Positions 17,532-25,942 of a stretch of 64,000 bases of DNA are shown here, in pieces. The DNA lies in NCBI GenBank assembly GCA_035505375.1, contig DATJQV010000042.1:1-64000 (forward strand), given 5' to 3'. The notes beneath the pieces are model-generated. The model saw nothing but the letters and a program-made list of their open reading frames with translations. It was not told where the DNA came from and did not search any database. Position 1 is the stretch's first letter. Each line of letters starts with the position of its first letter. The position numbers and the translations under genes are program-made. The DNA comes from a bacterium. GTDB taxonomy: Bacteria; Hydrothermota; Tepidihabitantia; Tepidihabitantales; Tepidihabitantaceae.

Positions 17532-18291
17532 ATTCCACCGCGTTCCGGAATATTGCAATGCCGTCCGGTTCGTCAATTCGTTCCCGATGCCAGCGGGGAT
17601 GCTGTTCGCGCCGCACGAATCGCTCCGGGTGCGGCATCAGACCAAAGACGCGGCCGGTCCGGTCGCAGATGCCGGCGATGTTGTCTTCGGAGCCGTTGGG
17701 ATTGTCCGGGAAAGTCACCGGCTCGTCCGTCAGTGTGGTGTAGCGCAGGCAGACCTGACGGTTGTCGTTGAGGCAGCGCAGGACTCTTGCTGACTTCGCT
17801 AGAAACTTGCCCTCGGCGTGCGCCACCGGCAGGTAGATGGGTGACTCGATGTTGCGGGTGAAGATGCCGGGAGAGTCTTCGACCTTGAGATAGACCCAGC
17901 GGTCTTCGTATCGGCCGGTGTCGTTGGTGTCGAGCGTCACCGTTTGCGGTTCAAAGGGCCGCTCGAAGGCAGGTAGGAGACCGCACTTGACCAGTACCTG
18001 GAATCCGTTGCAGATGCCGAGCACGAGCTTGCCGTCGCTGATGAATTGCTCGATCTGGTCGCGCAGAAAGTGCTTGAGCTCGTTGGCGAAGATACGGCCG
18101 GAGGCAATGTAGTCACCGTAAGAGAAACCTCCCGGTATCAACAGAATCTGAAAGTCCTTCAGCTTCTGCTCACCGGACCGGAACCGGTTTACGTGGACGA
18201 CCTCGGAAACAGCGCCTACCAGTCCCAGGGCATAGGCCGATTCCTGGTCGCAGTTGGTGCCGGCAGCGAAGAGAACGCATGCTTTGACCAC
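17512..18291 (-). CDS. purQ: Phosphoribosylformylglycinamidine synthase, glutaminase subunit
   Basis: A 259-residue class I glutamine amidotransferase of the FGAM synthase step in purine synthesis. The nucleophile Cys94 is in LGICNGFQV and His221/Glu223 in GLMPHPER complete the triad. The N-terminus (ACVLFAAGTNCDQE) and GGFSYGDYIASG are PurQ signatures. It supplies ammonia to PurL with PurS; neither partner gene is in the window. Its last codons run to a short-repeat tract and may overlap the start of the downstream [2Fe-2S] gene. Confidence 0.93.
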   Translation of the reverse strand: MVKACVLFAAGTNCDQESAYALGLVGAVSEVVHVNRFRSGEQKLKDFQILLIPGGFSYGDYIASGRIFANELKHFLRDQIEQFISDGKLVLGICNGFQVLVKCGLLPAFERPFEPQTVTLDTNDTGRYEDRWVYLKVEDSPGIFTRNIESPIYLPVAHAEGKFLAKSARVLRCLNDNRQVCLRYTTLTDEPVTFPDNPNGSEDNIAGICDRTGRVFGLMPHPERFVRREQHPRWHRERIDEPDGIAIFRNAVEYARKNL

Positions 18292-18489
18292 GGGAGGTGA
18301 GGATAGCCGGGGCTATCCGTCTGTCAAGCATCGGGAGTCCAGGACTTCGGACAGGTCACAAGCCTGAATGCAGATACCAGAATGGGCAGAATTGGCGTGA
18401 TCAAACGACCCGATGCTCGTTTCCTGGTCCTTGCGGAGCTGATAGCCTGCGGCGCTTGACACGAGAAGGGACGCCGCTAGAACTTCCGG

Positions 18490-19101
18490 GTGCGCTTCAG
18501 ATTCGGATTGCGCCTCGCTCAGTTTCTCGCAGTCGGTTTCCTGGTCGCGGCCGGATGCGGGCCGACAGTTCGGCCGGTCAACGGAGACGGCGGCGCCGGG
18601 GCCGTCGTGCAAGACTTCTACGGTCGGTTCGGCCGGCAGAAGGGGCTTGCATTCCTCAGTCTGTTTACGGACAGCGCCTGCTTCGATATCAAAGGCCTTG
18701 GCGTGAGCTTCGTCGACCGCGCTGACCTTGTGCGACTGGCTGACTATGGAGCGGCCGTGCATTCGCGGCTGGCAGGACGTGAGCTCGAAGTGAGTAAGGA
18801 CACGGTTCGGTGCCGGTTCGATGAGACGAACGACTGGCTGGAATTGCTCGGTGTCAAGTGCGCTTCGTATGACGGCTGGTTCCTGGTTTCCGGAGCAAGG
18901 ATTGCGGAGGCGCGGGTAAGTCTGACACCGCAGAGCAGCGACGAGTTGGGCGGCAAGATGGCGGGTTTCGTGACATGGCTTCGGAATCAAGACCCCAAAG
19001 CCCTGCAACGGCTGTTTCCCGGCGGCAGGCCGGCGTATGACCGCAACGTCGTGCCCGAGTTGATTTCCATGCTCCGGCAGTGGCAGTCGCGGGCGCGATA
19101 G
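18490..19101 (+). CDS. Predicted lipoprotein, NTF2/SnoaL-like by composition
   Basis: A 203-residue protein from GTG 18490. The signal segment (FLAVGFLVAAGCGPT) ends in a lipobox with Cys23. The mature region (VVQDFYGRFGRQKGLAFLSLFTDSACFDIKG...) has the helix-then-curved-sheet pattern of NTF2-like pockets, but I cannot assign a family with confidence. It is divergent from purQ across 198 bases and 206 bases upstream of the activase genes. The antisense strand is also open here; the signal peptide and lipobox decide in favour of the plus strand. Confidence 0.55.
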   Translation: MRFRFGLRLAQFLAVGFLVAAGCGPTVRPVNGDGGAGAVVQDFYGRFGRQKGLAFLSLFTDSACFDIKGLGVSFVDRADLVRLADYGAAVHSRLAGRELEVSKDTVRCRFDETNDWLELLGVKCASYDGWFLVSGARIAEARVSLTPQSSDELGGKMAGFVTWLRNQDPKALQRLFPGGRPAYDRNVVPELISMLRQWQSRAR

Positions 19102-19307
19102 GGCGCAGCCTTCAGGCGAAGTCAGAATCCAGAAGCGTGAGTGCGGAACGCAGGATTTCGGAGCGCTCCGCTTCTTGCAGACTCCCTTTCGGCTTGTGCT
19201 TTCGCTCGACCTCAAGGTCAACGTGCCTTTGTGGCGAACTCCTGTCTGTTCCTGGGCGGACCGTCGCCTTGTTGACTTTGGCTCTTGCTAACCTACAATT
19301 GCCTCTG

Positions 19308-20297
19308 ATGAAAGTCGGCATTCCCAGGGCCCTGCTGTATCACCGCTATGGACGGTTTTGGGAGAAGTTCCTGACCGGCCTTGGCGTCGAGGTAGTGGTC
19401 AGCCGCAGGACCGACAAGGTCCTGCTTCAGAATGGGTTGGGATACGTGTCGAGCGAGGTCTGCCTGCCGATAAAGATAATGGCCGGTCATATTGAGGAGC
19501 TTGCCGGGCAGATTGACGTGCTGTTTCTCCCCCGGCTGATGTGGCTTGAGGACAAGCTTTACGCGTGCCCGAAGATGATCGGCATCGTAGACATTGCCCG
19601 GATGATGTTGGCCGCAACGGCCCCTGTCGGACAGCAGGCCGCAACGGCCCCTGTCGGACAGCGGGCGGACCGCGTACGGATTGTGGCCCCGAAGATACAA
19701 GGCAGTCTGTGGCTGCCACACTTCAGCGCCGGAATGGAGTTGTGCCATGACCCGGTACGCGTGGTGCGGGCTTTAGCCGCGGCAGGCCGGTACTTGCCGA
19801 CCCACGGCGAGGTCCCGGAATTCCCGGCAGGCGAGAAACGGATTGCGCTTGTCGGCCACTTCTACAACCTCGGCGATGACTTCATCTCACGGCCGATGGT
19901 CGACACGTTCACCAGCCACGGCTATCGAATCTGTACCAAGGATGAACTGCCGGAGACGGTGCTGCGCAGCCGCTTGGGCTTTGCCCGTAAGATACGCTGG
20001 GTCTACGAGCGAGAGTTATACAACGCGTTCCAGTTCCTGGTCGACAAGGTCAGCGGGGTGTGCATGATTGTTTCAATGGGGTGCGGTCCGGACTCGCTCG
20101 TGGCCGAGTTCATGCGCGAGGAGGCACAAGAGCGGGACATCCCGTTTCTGCAACTGGTCATCGACGAGCACACCGGCACGGCCGGAATCGTGACGAGGAT
20201 TGAGGCATTCCTGGAACTGGCGGAGCGGAGGCAGGCCAGCGTACGCAAGACCCCGGATTCTAGACTGAAGACTGGTAGACAAGTAAGAGCAGCCTGA
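19308..20297 (+). CDS. Acyl-CoA dehydratase activase-associated protein (2-hydroxyacyl-CoA dehydratase D-like), component 1
   Basis: A 329-residue protein starting at ATG 19308 (MKVGIPRALLYHRYG). It matches the DUF2229-type protein that accompanies BadF/HgdC activases: conserved YVSSEVCLPIKIMAGH and CPKM cysteines near the N-terminus, GHFYNLGDDFISRP in the middle, and SMGCGPDSL and DEHTG near the C-terminus. These cysteines probably bind an iron-sulfur cluster. A perfect 24-25 base tandem duplication at about 19612-19663 encodes AATAPVGQ twice in a linker. It is followed 15 bases later by its partner gene. The function is inferred from the three-gene set. Confidence 0.75.
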   Translation: MKVGIPRALLYHRYGRFWEKFLTGLGVEVVVSRRTDKVLLQNGLGYVSSEVCLPIKIMAGHIEELAGQIDVLFLPRLMWLEDKLYACPKMIGIVDIARMMLAATAPVGQQAATAPVGQRADRVRIVAPKIQGSLWLPHFSAGMELCHDPVRVVRALAAAGRYLPTHGEVPEFPAGEKRIALVGHFYNLGDDFISRPMVDTFTSHGYRICTKDELPETVLRSRLGFARKIRWVYERELYNAFQFLVDKVSGVCMIVSMGCGPDSLVAEFMREEAQERDIPFLQLVIDEHTGTAGIVTRIEAFLELAERRQASVRKTPDSRLKTGRQVRAA

Positions 20298-20312
20298 CCC
20301 GTCTGCCCGCAG

Positions 20313-21377
20313 ATGAAAGCATCGTTCCCCAACCTCGGCTATGACACTTTCGCGCTGAAGACGTTGCTCGAGGACCTCGGGGCAGAGGTAATCCTGGCCC
20401 CGCCCAACTCCCGTCGGACAATCGAACTGGGTTCGCTCAATTCGCCCGAGCTGATATGCATGCCGTACAAGATCACGCTCGGGAACATGATCGAGGCCTT
20501 GGATCTCGGGGCGGACACGTTATTCATGGCTGCGGGCGCGCGCAAGTGCCGGTTCGGCTACTACCACTACCTGCACGAACGTGCTCTCAAGAACCTCGGT
20601 AAGGAGTGCCGGTTCATTGCGGTGACCCAATACTCGCCGTTCGACTTCGTCTTCAAAGTGATGCCCGACATATTCGGGGTGTCATCGTTCCGGGTTATGC
20701 GTGCGGTCGCGAAGATGCTGGCCAAGAGTCGTCTGACCCAGGAATTCCGGCAGTACCTGAACCGGAAGCGGGCGCTTGACTTCGACGCCGCAGAGCAGGC
20801 GAAGCCGAAGGCGCTGTCGGTCATCGAGCGGGCACACACGTTGAAGGAGATTCAGGCGGCCCGCGGCGAGGTCTTGCGAATGTTCAACTTGAACGGGACC
20901 GAGCCGCAGATTCGGCTGGGGCTGGTGGGGGAGATCTACTTCATGATCGAGCAGTTCGCCAGCCAGGAGATAGAAAAGGAGCTGGGCAAGATGGGTGCCG
21001 AGGTTGTGTTCGAGCGGAGCCTGTACCGGCACATCCGTCACCTGTTGTTCTCGGACCCGGCGTTTGCGCGTTCGGGCCATCTGGCGCGCCGCTATTTGCG
21101 GGAGTCGCCCGGCGGCGAGGCGATTCGCACCGTGGGCGAGGCGGTTCACTTCCAGCAGCAGGGGTTGGACGGTATCGTGCACATCTTTCCGTTCACCTGC
21201 ATGCCGGAGAATATTGCGCTTGAGGCTCTGCAGAAGCTATCCGAAGAGACCGGCCTGCCGGTCCTGTCGCTGTCATTTGATGAGCATACGTCGAGGACTG
21301 GTTTGCTCACACGGCTCGAGGCATTTGTTGACCTGGTGAAGAGGAGAAAGCTTGGCCGAAGGCTACATCGGAATTGA
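20313..21377 (+). CDS. 2-hydroxyacyl-CoA dehydratase D-like / CoA-activase-associated protein, component 2
   Basis: A 354-residue protein related to the preceding gene: LNSPELICMPYKITLGNMIEAL carries the conserved Cys/Pro motif, GARKCRFGYYHYL a second cysteine, IFPFTCMPENIA a third, and FDEHTSRTGLLTRLEAF closes the protein as in component 1. These are the features of 2-hydroxyglutaryl-CoA dehydratase-type iron-sulfur subunits. Its last 26 bases overlap the start of the ATPase gene, so the set is one operon. The wider family includes the large activase proteins of anaerobes in which all three parts are fused. Confidence 0.75.
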   Translation: MKASFPNLGYDTFALKTLLEDLGAEVILAPPNSRRTIELGSLNSPELICMPYKITLGNMIEALDLGADTLFMAAGARKCRFGYYHYLHERALKNLGKECRFIAVTQYSPFDFVFKVMPDIFGVSSFRVMRAVAKMLAKSRLTQEFRQYLNRKRALDFDAAEQAKPKALSVIERAHTLKEIQAARGEVLRMFNLNGTEPQIRLGLVGEIYFMIEQFASQEIEKELGKMGAEVVFERSLYRHIRHLLFSDPAFARSGHLARRYLRESPGGEAIRTVGEAVHFQQQGLDGIVHIFPFTCMPENIALEALQKLSEETGLPVLSLSFDEHTSRTGLLTRLEAFVDLVKRRKLGRRLHRN

Positions 21378-22305
21378 CGTCGGTTCGATTTCAACCAAGG
21401 GCGTGGTCGTTGACCGTGAGTTCAACGTGCTCGCCAGCCAGTATCTGCGTACGCAGGGCAACCCGATTGACTCCATCCGCCGGTTGCTGGCGGATTTGGG
21501 CGCGCAGGTCGGCTCGAGCGTGAAGGTACTGGGAGCGGGAACAACCGGATCGGCTCGCCGGCTGGCCGGAGTGATGGTGCAGGCCGACATCGTGAAGAAC
21601 GAGATAATCACCCACGCGGTTGCGGCCAGCCACTTTCACCCCGAGGTCAGGACCGTCATCGAGATCGGGGGACAGGACTCGAAGATAATCATCCTGCGCG
21701 ATGCTATCCCGGTCGACTTCGCGATGAACACGGTCTGCGCCGCCGGTACCGGCAGCTTCCTCGACCACCAGGCGACCCGGCTCGGCCGCCCGATTGAGGA
21801 GTTCGGCGGCCTTGCGCTGCGAGCCAAGAACCGTGTCAACATCGCGGGTCGCTGTACGGTGTTCGCCGAGAGCGACATGATTCACAAGGCCCAGCTCGGA
21901 ATGTCGACCGAGGACATCGTAGCCGGGCTCTGCGACGCCATCGTCCGCAATTACATGAATACCGTGGCCAAGGGCAAAGAGATACACCCTTTGATACTGT
22001 TCCAAGGCGGGGTTGCGGCCAACGTCGGCGTCAAGAAGGCGTTCGAGCTTATGCTCGGGCACGAGGTGTTGGTGCCCGAGCACTTCCTCGTAATGGGCGC
22101 GGTCGGCGCCGCGATCGTTGCCTCGGAGGAGACCGACGGCAAGGGGACCCGCTTCGCCGGCTTCGATGTTGCCGACACCGCGTTCGAGACGCGGGCGTTC
22201 GAATGCGAGGGCTGCCCCAACCGATGCGAGGTGATTGAGACCCTGCGGGAGTCGGCGGTGATTGACCGCTACGGCGACCGGTGCGGGAAGTGGTCCAAGC
22301 TTTAG
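21352..22305 (+). CDS. BadF/BadG/BcrA/BcrD-type ATPase (acyl-CoA dehydratase activase)
   Basis: A 317-residue ASKHA-fold ATPase. The phosphate-1 motif is YIGIDVGSISTKGVVVD, the phosphate-2 region IEIGGQDSK, and the [4Fe-4S]-bridging region CAAGTGSFLDHQATRLG with a second cluster-type cysteine in AGRCTVFAESDM. A C-terminal Cys cluster (FECEGCPNRCEVI) is an addition. Activases drive an ATP-dependent low-potential electron into a dehydratase or benzoyl-CoA reductase-like partner. The start is TTG 21352 after a GAGGAG site, inside the previous gene. No dehydratase alpha/beta pair is nearby, so the electron acceptor is probably one of the two upstream proteins. Confidence 0.85.
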   Translation: MAEGYIGIDVGSISTKGVVVDREFNVLASQYLRTQGNPIDSIRRLLADLGAQVGSSVKVLGAGTTGSARRLAGVMVQADIVKNEIITHAVAASHFHPEVRTVIEIGGQDSKIIILRDAIPVDFAMNTVCAAGTGSFLDHQATRLGRPIEEFGGLALRAKNRVNIAGRCTVFAESDMIHKAQLGMSTEDIVAGLCDAIVRNYMNTVAKGKEIHPLILFQGGVAANVGVKKAFELMLGHEVLVPEHFLVMGAVGAAIVASEETDGKGTRFAGFDVADTAFETRAFECEGCPNRCEVIETLRESAVIDRYGDRCGKWSKL

Positions 22306-22405
22306 AGAATGACGAGTGACGAATTGCGGACGGGAGCTTAGGTTGATTACGATAGGTGCGATGGTGTTTGCATGTTTGGTGTGCGCACAGCCAAAGGAGA
22401 GTGCG

Positions 22406-23851
22406 ATGGTAAGACAACCGGCGGTCGCAGGCCAGTTCTACCCGGACGACGCCAAGACTCTGGCCATGATGGTCGACTCGTTTGTGGCGCAGGCCCAGGA
22501 GCCGGCGATTCCGGGCCGGCTGATCGGACTTCAGGTTCCCCATGCGGGCTATCCCTTCTCCGGTCCAACTGCGGCGCACGCGTTCAAATTACTCAAGGGC
22601 ATGGATTCGGTAACGGTGGTGATGCTGGGAACCAGCCACCACGTCATGCTGGATCATGCCGCGGTGTATCCGCGCGGGTCGTGGCATACCCCGCTGGGCA
22701 ACGTGGCGATCGACGAGGCGCTGGCCAAGGCGATTATGGCACAGGACGATTTCTTTGCCGACATGCCCGAGGCGCACGCGCAGGAACACTCGATTGAAGT
22801 CGAGGTGCCGTTCCTGCAGCGGGTCCTTGGCAGGTTCAAGATTGTCCCAATCATGCTGCTCGAACCGACCTACGAGCAGTGCGAGCGGGTCGGCAAAGCC
22901 ATCGCCAAGGTGGCGCGAGGCAAGAGGGTGCTGCTGCTCGCGTCCTCTGACCTGTTCCACGGTTACTCGTACACCGAGGCCAATCACGTCGACAGCACAA
23001 CGTTCGGTTTGATGGCGAAGTTCGCCCCGAAAGCGTTCCATGATGCGCTGGACCGAGGCGATGCCCAGGCGTGCGGGGGCAATGCGATTACGGCCATGAT
23101 GATCGCTGCACGCGAGTTGGGCGCTGACACGGCGGTAGTGCTGGCCACGACCAACTCGAACGATGTGGTCGGTGAAAAGGGCGGGTACGTTGTCGGCTAC
23201 AGCGCGGTCGCGTTTACCGGAAAGAACCCGCAGACGGCGCCCATCACGGTTAACGACGGCCGGAAATCAGGCGATCCGTCGGATTCGTCCGAGCTGACCG
23301 AACTGGAACAGAAGAGCCTGCTACAGATCGCCCGGAGCACGCTGGAAAGCCACATCCGTTCCGGCAAGACTCCGGAGGCAAAGCCGCTTACGCCGCGGCT
23401 CGCCGAAAGCCGCGGACTGTTCGTGACCCTGAGCGAGCAAGGAGAACTGCGCGGGTGCATCGGCTACGTGGAACCGGTGAAACCGCTCTACCAGGCGGTG
23501 AGCGACATGGCGGTTGCGGCTTCGACCGAGGACCCCAGGTTCCCGCCGGTCGAGGTCGGCGAGTTGGGCAAGATCGACATTGAGATAACCGTGCTGAGCC
23601 CGCTGCGACCTTTGCCGAGCCTGGATTCCGTCATTGTCGGCAAGCACGGTCTGGTCATACGCAAGGGCTTCCGTTCCGGTCTGCTCCTGCCCCAGGTCCC
23701 GGTCGAACAGGGTTGGAACCGAGAGCAGTTCCTCTGCAATACCTGCCTGAAAGCCGGTCTGCCCCCGAGCGCCTACAAAGACAAAGACGCGCAGCTCTTC
23801 TGCTTCACCGGTCAGGTATTCAACGAGAAGGAACTGGGCCGGCAGCAGTAG
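22406..23851 (+). CDS. MEMO1-AMMECR1 fusion (AmmeMemoRadiSam system proteins B and A)
   Basis: A 481-residue fusion. The N-terminal half (MVRQPAVAGQFYP..., VPHAGYPFSGPTAAHAF, GTSHHVMLDHAAVYP, QEHSIEVEVPFLQ, SSDLFHGY) is the MEMO family, related to extradiol dioxygenases. The C-terminal half from about 300 (LAESRGLFVTLSEQGELRGCIGYVEP, ITVLSPLRPL, LLPQVPVEQGWNREQFL) is AMMECR1. The third member, a radical SAM enzyme, is not adjacent. The system's role is still unsettled. The start is ATG 22406, because AAAGGAG lies 7 bases upstream and MEMO proteins begin at this point; the frame extends to GTG 22316 with a weak hydrophobic stretch. Confidence 0.88.
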   Translation: MVRQPAVAGQFYPDDAKTLAMMVDSFVAQAQEPAIPGRLIGLQVPHAGYPFSGPTAAHAFKLLKGMDSVTVVMLGTSHHVMLDHAAVYPRGSWHTPLGNVAIDEALAKAIMAQDDFFADMPEAHAQEHSIEVEVPFLQRVLGRFKIVPIMLLEPTYEQCERVGKAIAKVARGKRVLLLASSDLFHGYSYTEANHVDSTTFGLMAKFAPKAFHDALDRGDAQACGGNAITAMMIAARELGADTAVVLATTNSNDVVGEKGGYVVGYSAVAFTGKNPQTAPITVNDGRKSGDPSDSSELTELEQKSLLQIARSTLESHIRSGKTPEAKPLTPRLAESRGLFVTLSEQGELRGCIGYVEPVKPLYQAVSDMAVAASTEDPRFPPVEVGELGKIDIEITVLSPLRPLPSLDSVIVGKHGLVIRKGFRSGLLLPQVPVEQGWNREQFLCNTCLKAGLPPSAYKDKDAQLFCFTGQVFNEKELGRQQ

Positions 23852-23905
23852 CCGGCGGCCGGCAACGTCCGCCAGCCCTTGAACCGAGCCGCGGCGCGTG
23901 TCGCG

Positions 23906-24193
23906 GCTCTCCTCGTAGCTCTCCAAGGAACTCCGCTCGTTGGTTAGAAGGTTACCCGCAGAGTAATCCGGGAAGGAACTCTGACGGGAAAGCCGACTGT
24001 AACTCGGCAAGGAACCCCGGATTGAACCCGACCTGTTACCCGGCAAGGAACCGGACGAGGAACTCTACTCGTTGCTCGCGAAGTAGCGGAAGAAGTAACG
24101 CTGGAAGTAGCCGAACAAGTAGCCTTCATCGTTACTCGGCAAGTTGCTCGGATTGCGACTTCGGAAGCTATGAGGATAGCTACGGGGCAGGCA
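23906..24193. repeat. Degenerate dodecamer array 2 (24 units)
   Basis: Exactly 24 consecutive 12-base units without a phase change. The core is R-C-T/C-C at the unit start and a G-T/G-A/T ending (examples ACTCGGCAAGTT, ACCCGGCAAGGA, GCTCGCGAAGTA). It begins 54 bases after the MEMO-AMMECR1 stop in the 732-base gap 23852-24583. A minus-strand frame through it reads as 4-residue repeats (SRVPRPVPCRVTGRV), which is an automatic result of a 12-base period. Bases 24194-24583 contain the promoter-like site listed next and a GCGGGAGC/GCTCCCGC hairpin near 24494-24512. Confidence 0.85.
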
Positions 24194-24278
24194 TAGGAGG
24201 GGTCGGAAAGGGAATAGGGGCTAGTGGTTTGGAATTAGGGAGGTTAGCACGCGGACTGGCGGTCGGCGGAGTGTGCGC

Positions 24279-24334
24279 TATAATACACAAAAGGAGGTCT
24301 GGCCATGAGCGACGAGAGAGACGCTTCCGCGTGA
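24279..24334 (+). promoter_or_regulatory. -10 box plus perfect Shine-Dalgarno leading to a 9-codon frame
   Basis: TATAAT at 24279-24284 is followed by an AAAGGAGG ribosome-binding site and ATG 24305, but that frame ends after MSDERDASA at 24334. A GTG overlapping the stop opens a basic peptide (VTKELSLRLRSLRK...). Either this is a leader peptide or the 5' end of a decayed small gene. The next gene starts 250 bases later. Confidence 0.35.
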
Positions 24335-24583
24335 CCAAGGAGCTTAGCTTGAGGCTCAGAAGTCTGCGCAAAACTGCAATCCACAATCTGAAATACCGAA
24401 TGGCCGTTAGCCATACGCTGTCAGTCGCAGGCCATCCTCGCCTCGACCGACAACTCAGCCGCAAGCAGCTCATTTGTGGATTGCGGCAGCATAGCGGGAG
24501 CTTCGCTCCCGCACTCCAAGGCCCGTCGCCTGAACCTTGACAAGACGAGAGAGAAGCCGATAATCAGTCGTCTCGGAGGTACA

Positions 24584-25930
24584 ATGAAGTACGTTGCCAG
24601 TCTGGTCCCACTGCTGGCCGCGTTCGCTCTTGGCCAGTCGTGGGTGGTCGAGCAGGTAGATTCTACTGCCGCAGCCGGGTCGCCGGTCGAGTTGGTGAAG
24701 GCGGCTGACGGCAGGCTGTGGGCAGGCTACGGGACAAGGAGCGGGGCCGCCCGGGTCGCCTGCCTCGGTGACTCCGGCTGGAGCTTCACCGACGTGTGTT
24801 CTTCGGCTGCGCTTCCCGGGACCAGCTATCGTCCGTTCCTGGCTGCCAGTCACCACGGTGAGCTCTGCCTGGCGTGCTACGATTCGACAGCCGGCAACAA
24901 CCGTCTGTACCGGATGGTTGGCGATACGTGGCGCTCCGAGCCCAGCCCTTTCAACTTTGATTCTCTCCTCACCAACACGGTCGCGTATGACACTTCCGGA
25001 CGGCTGTACGTTGTCTTCGAGCCTAGGCTGGCGGAATTCTGGGTCGGGCATGAAACCGACTCCGGGTGGACAAAGAGCTTCGTGGTGCAGTTGCCTGTGC
25101 GCCTTTATAACGAGGGTCCTGTTGGCTACCTTGCAGCCGCCGCCGATGGCAGTCCCTGGTTCTTCGGCTTCTGCGGTTATGACGATGGACCCTTGCCGGC
25201 CCATGGAACCGACCTGCTCCACTTCACAGGAGATTCGTGGGTGAGCGCGTGGCATGTCTACTCCAGCGAATTCGCTCCGATACCTCTCGCGCTCGCCCCA
25301 CATGGCAACGGCGTGGGGAATCTGACTTGGTATGGCGGTTTCATCCAGTACGATAGTGAGCGAGTCGCGCCGTTCTACTACTCAACACAGGTTGCCGGTC
25401 TGACATACACAACTGACGATGTGCCGCTCGTGGCGTGCGCACCCAGCTATGGGGCGGCACGCCCGTTCTTCGCGTTCAAGACCAACCGTTGGCACACTGA
25501 GAGCATTCCTGGACCTGCGGGCATTGGTGGCATCGACATAGAGGTCGACACGTTAGGGCAGGTGATTATCGTGTACAGCACGCAGGACAGCGGGCTGTGG
25601 TGTGCCAGAGCAATGGTTTCGGATGTGGTTGGGGTGAAGGAGAGCTCCAAGCCGAAAGCCGCAAGCGTCAAGCCGGTGCCGACTATCGTCCGCGGAGTGC
25701 TGATGCTCGGCGCAGTAGACAGTAGACAGCAGACAGTAGGCAGGGGAGCACCGTCTGACGGGGGCCGCCGCGGCCAACTTCTGGATGCAGCAGGGCGGAG
25801 TGTTGTGGAACTGTATTCCGGCGCTAATGACGTGAGTAGGCTGGCACCGGGCGTGTACTTTGTGAGAGAAGCACAAGCGCAAGCTGGCCGCAACGCGGCG
25901 GCCGTCACCAAGGTTGTTATTACGAAGTAA
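24584..25930 (+). CDS. Secreted protein with C-terminal Por-like sorting domain
   Basis: A 448-residue protein from ATG 24584, after CGGAGGT. Signal peptide: KYVASLVPLLAAFALGQSW. The body is beta-rich with propeller-like segments (ADGRLWAGYGTRSGAARVA, TSGRLYVVFEPR, LGQVIIVYSTQDSGLW). After a linker encoded partly by CAGTAGACAG-type repeats (25716-25745), the C-terminal module reads [32 protein letters not shown]...KVVITK. In Bacteroidetes this kind of module routes proteins through the type IX secretion system; equivalence here is inference. Four similar genes follow on the same strand with 9-63 base gaps. Confidence 0.75.
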   Translation: MKYVASLVPLLAAFALGQSWVVEQVDSTAAAGSPVELVKAADGRLWAGYGTRSGAARVACLGDSGWSFTDVCSSAALPGTSYRPFLAASHHGELCLACYDSTAGNNRLYRMVGDTWRSEPSPFNFDSLLTNTVAYDTSGRLYVVFEPRLAEFWVGHETDSGWTKSFVVQLPVRLYNEGPVGYLAAAADGSPWFFGFCGYDDGPLPAHGTDLLHFTGDSWVSAWHVYSSEFAPIPLALAPHGNGVGNLTWYGGFIQYDSERVAPFYYSTQVAGLTYTTDDVPLVACAPSYGAARPFFAFKTNRWHTESIPGPAGIGGIDIEVDTLGQVIIVYSTQDSGLWCARAMVSDVVGVKESSKPKAASVKPVPTIVRGVLMLGAVDSRQQTVGRGAPSDGGRRGQLLDAAGRSVVELYSGANDVSRLAPGVYFVREAQAQAGRNAAAVTKVVITK

Positions 25931-25942
25931 GGAGGAACACTC

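Noticed and set aside
23713-24540. 275-codon plus-strand frame across array 2
   Set aside because: It begins inside the AMMECR1 domain in the wrong frame and passes through the dodecamer array. Only its last part could relate to a small decayed gene.
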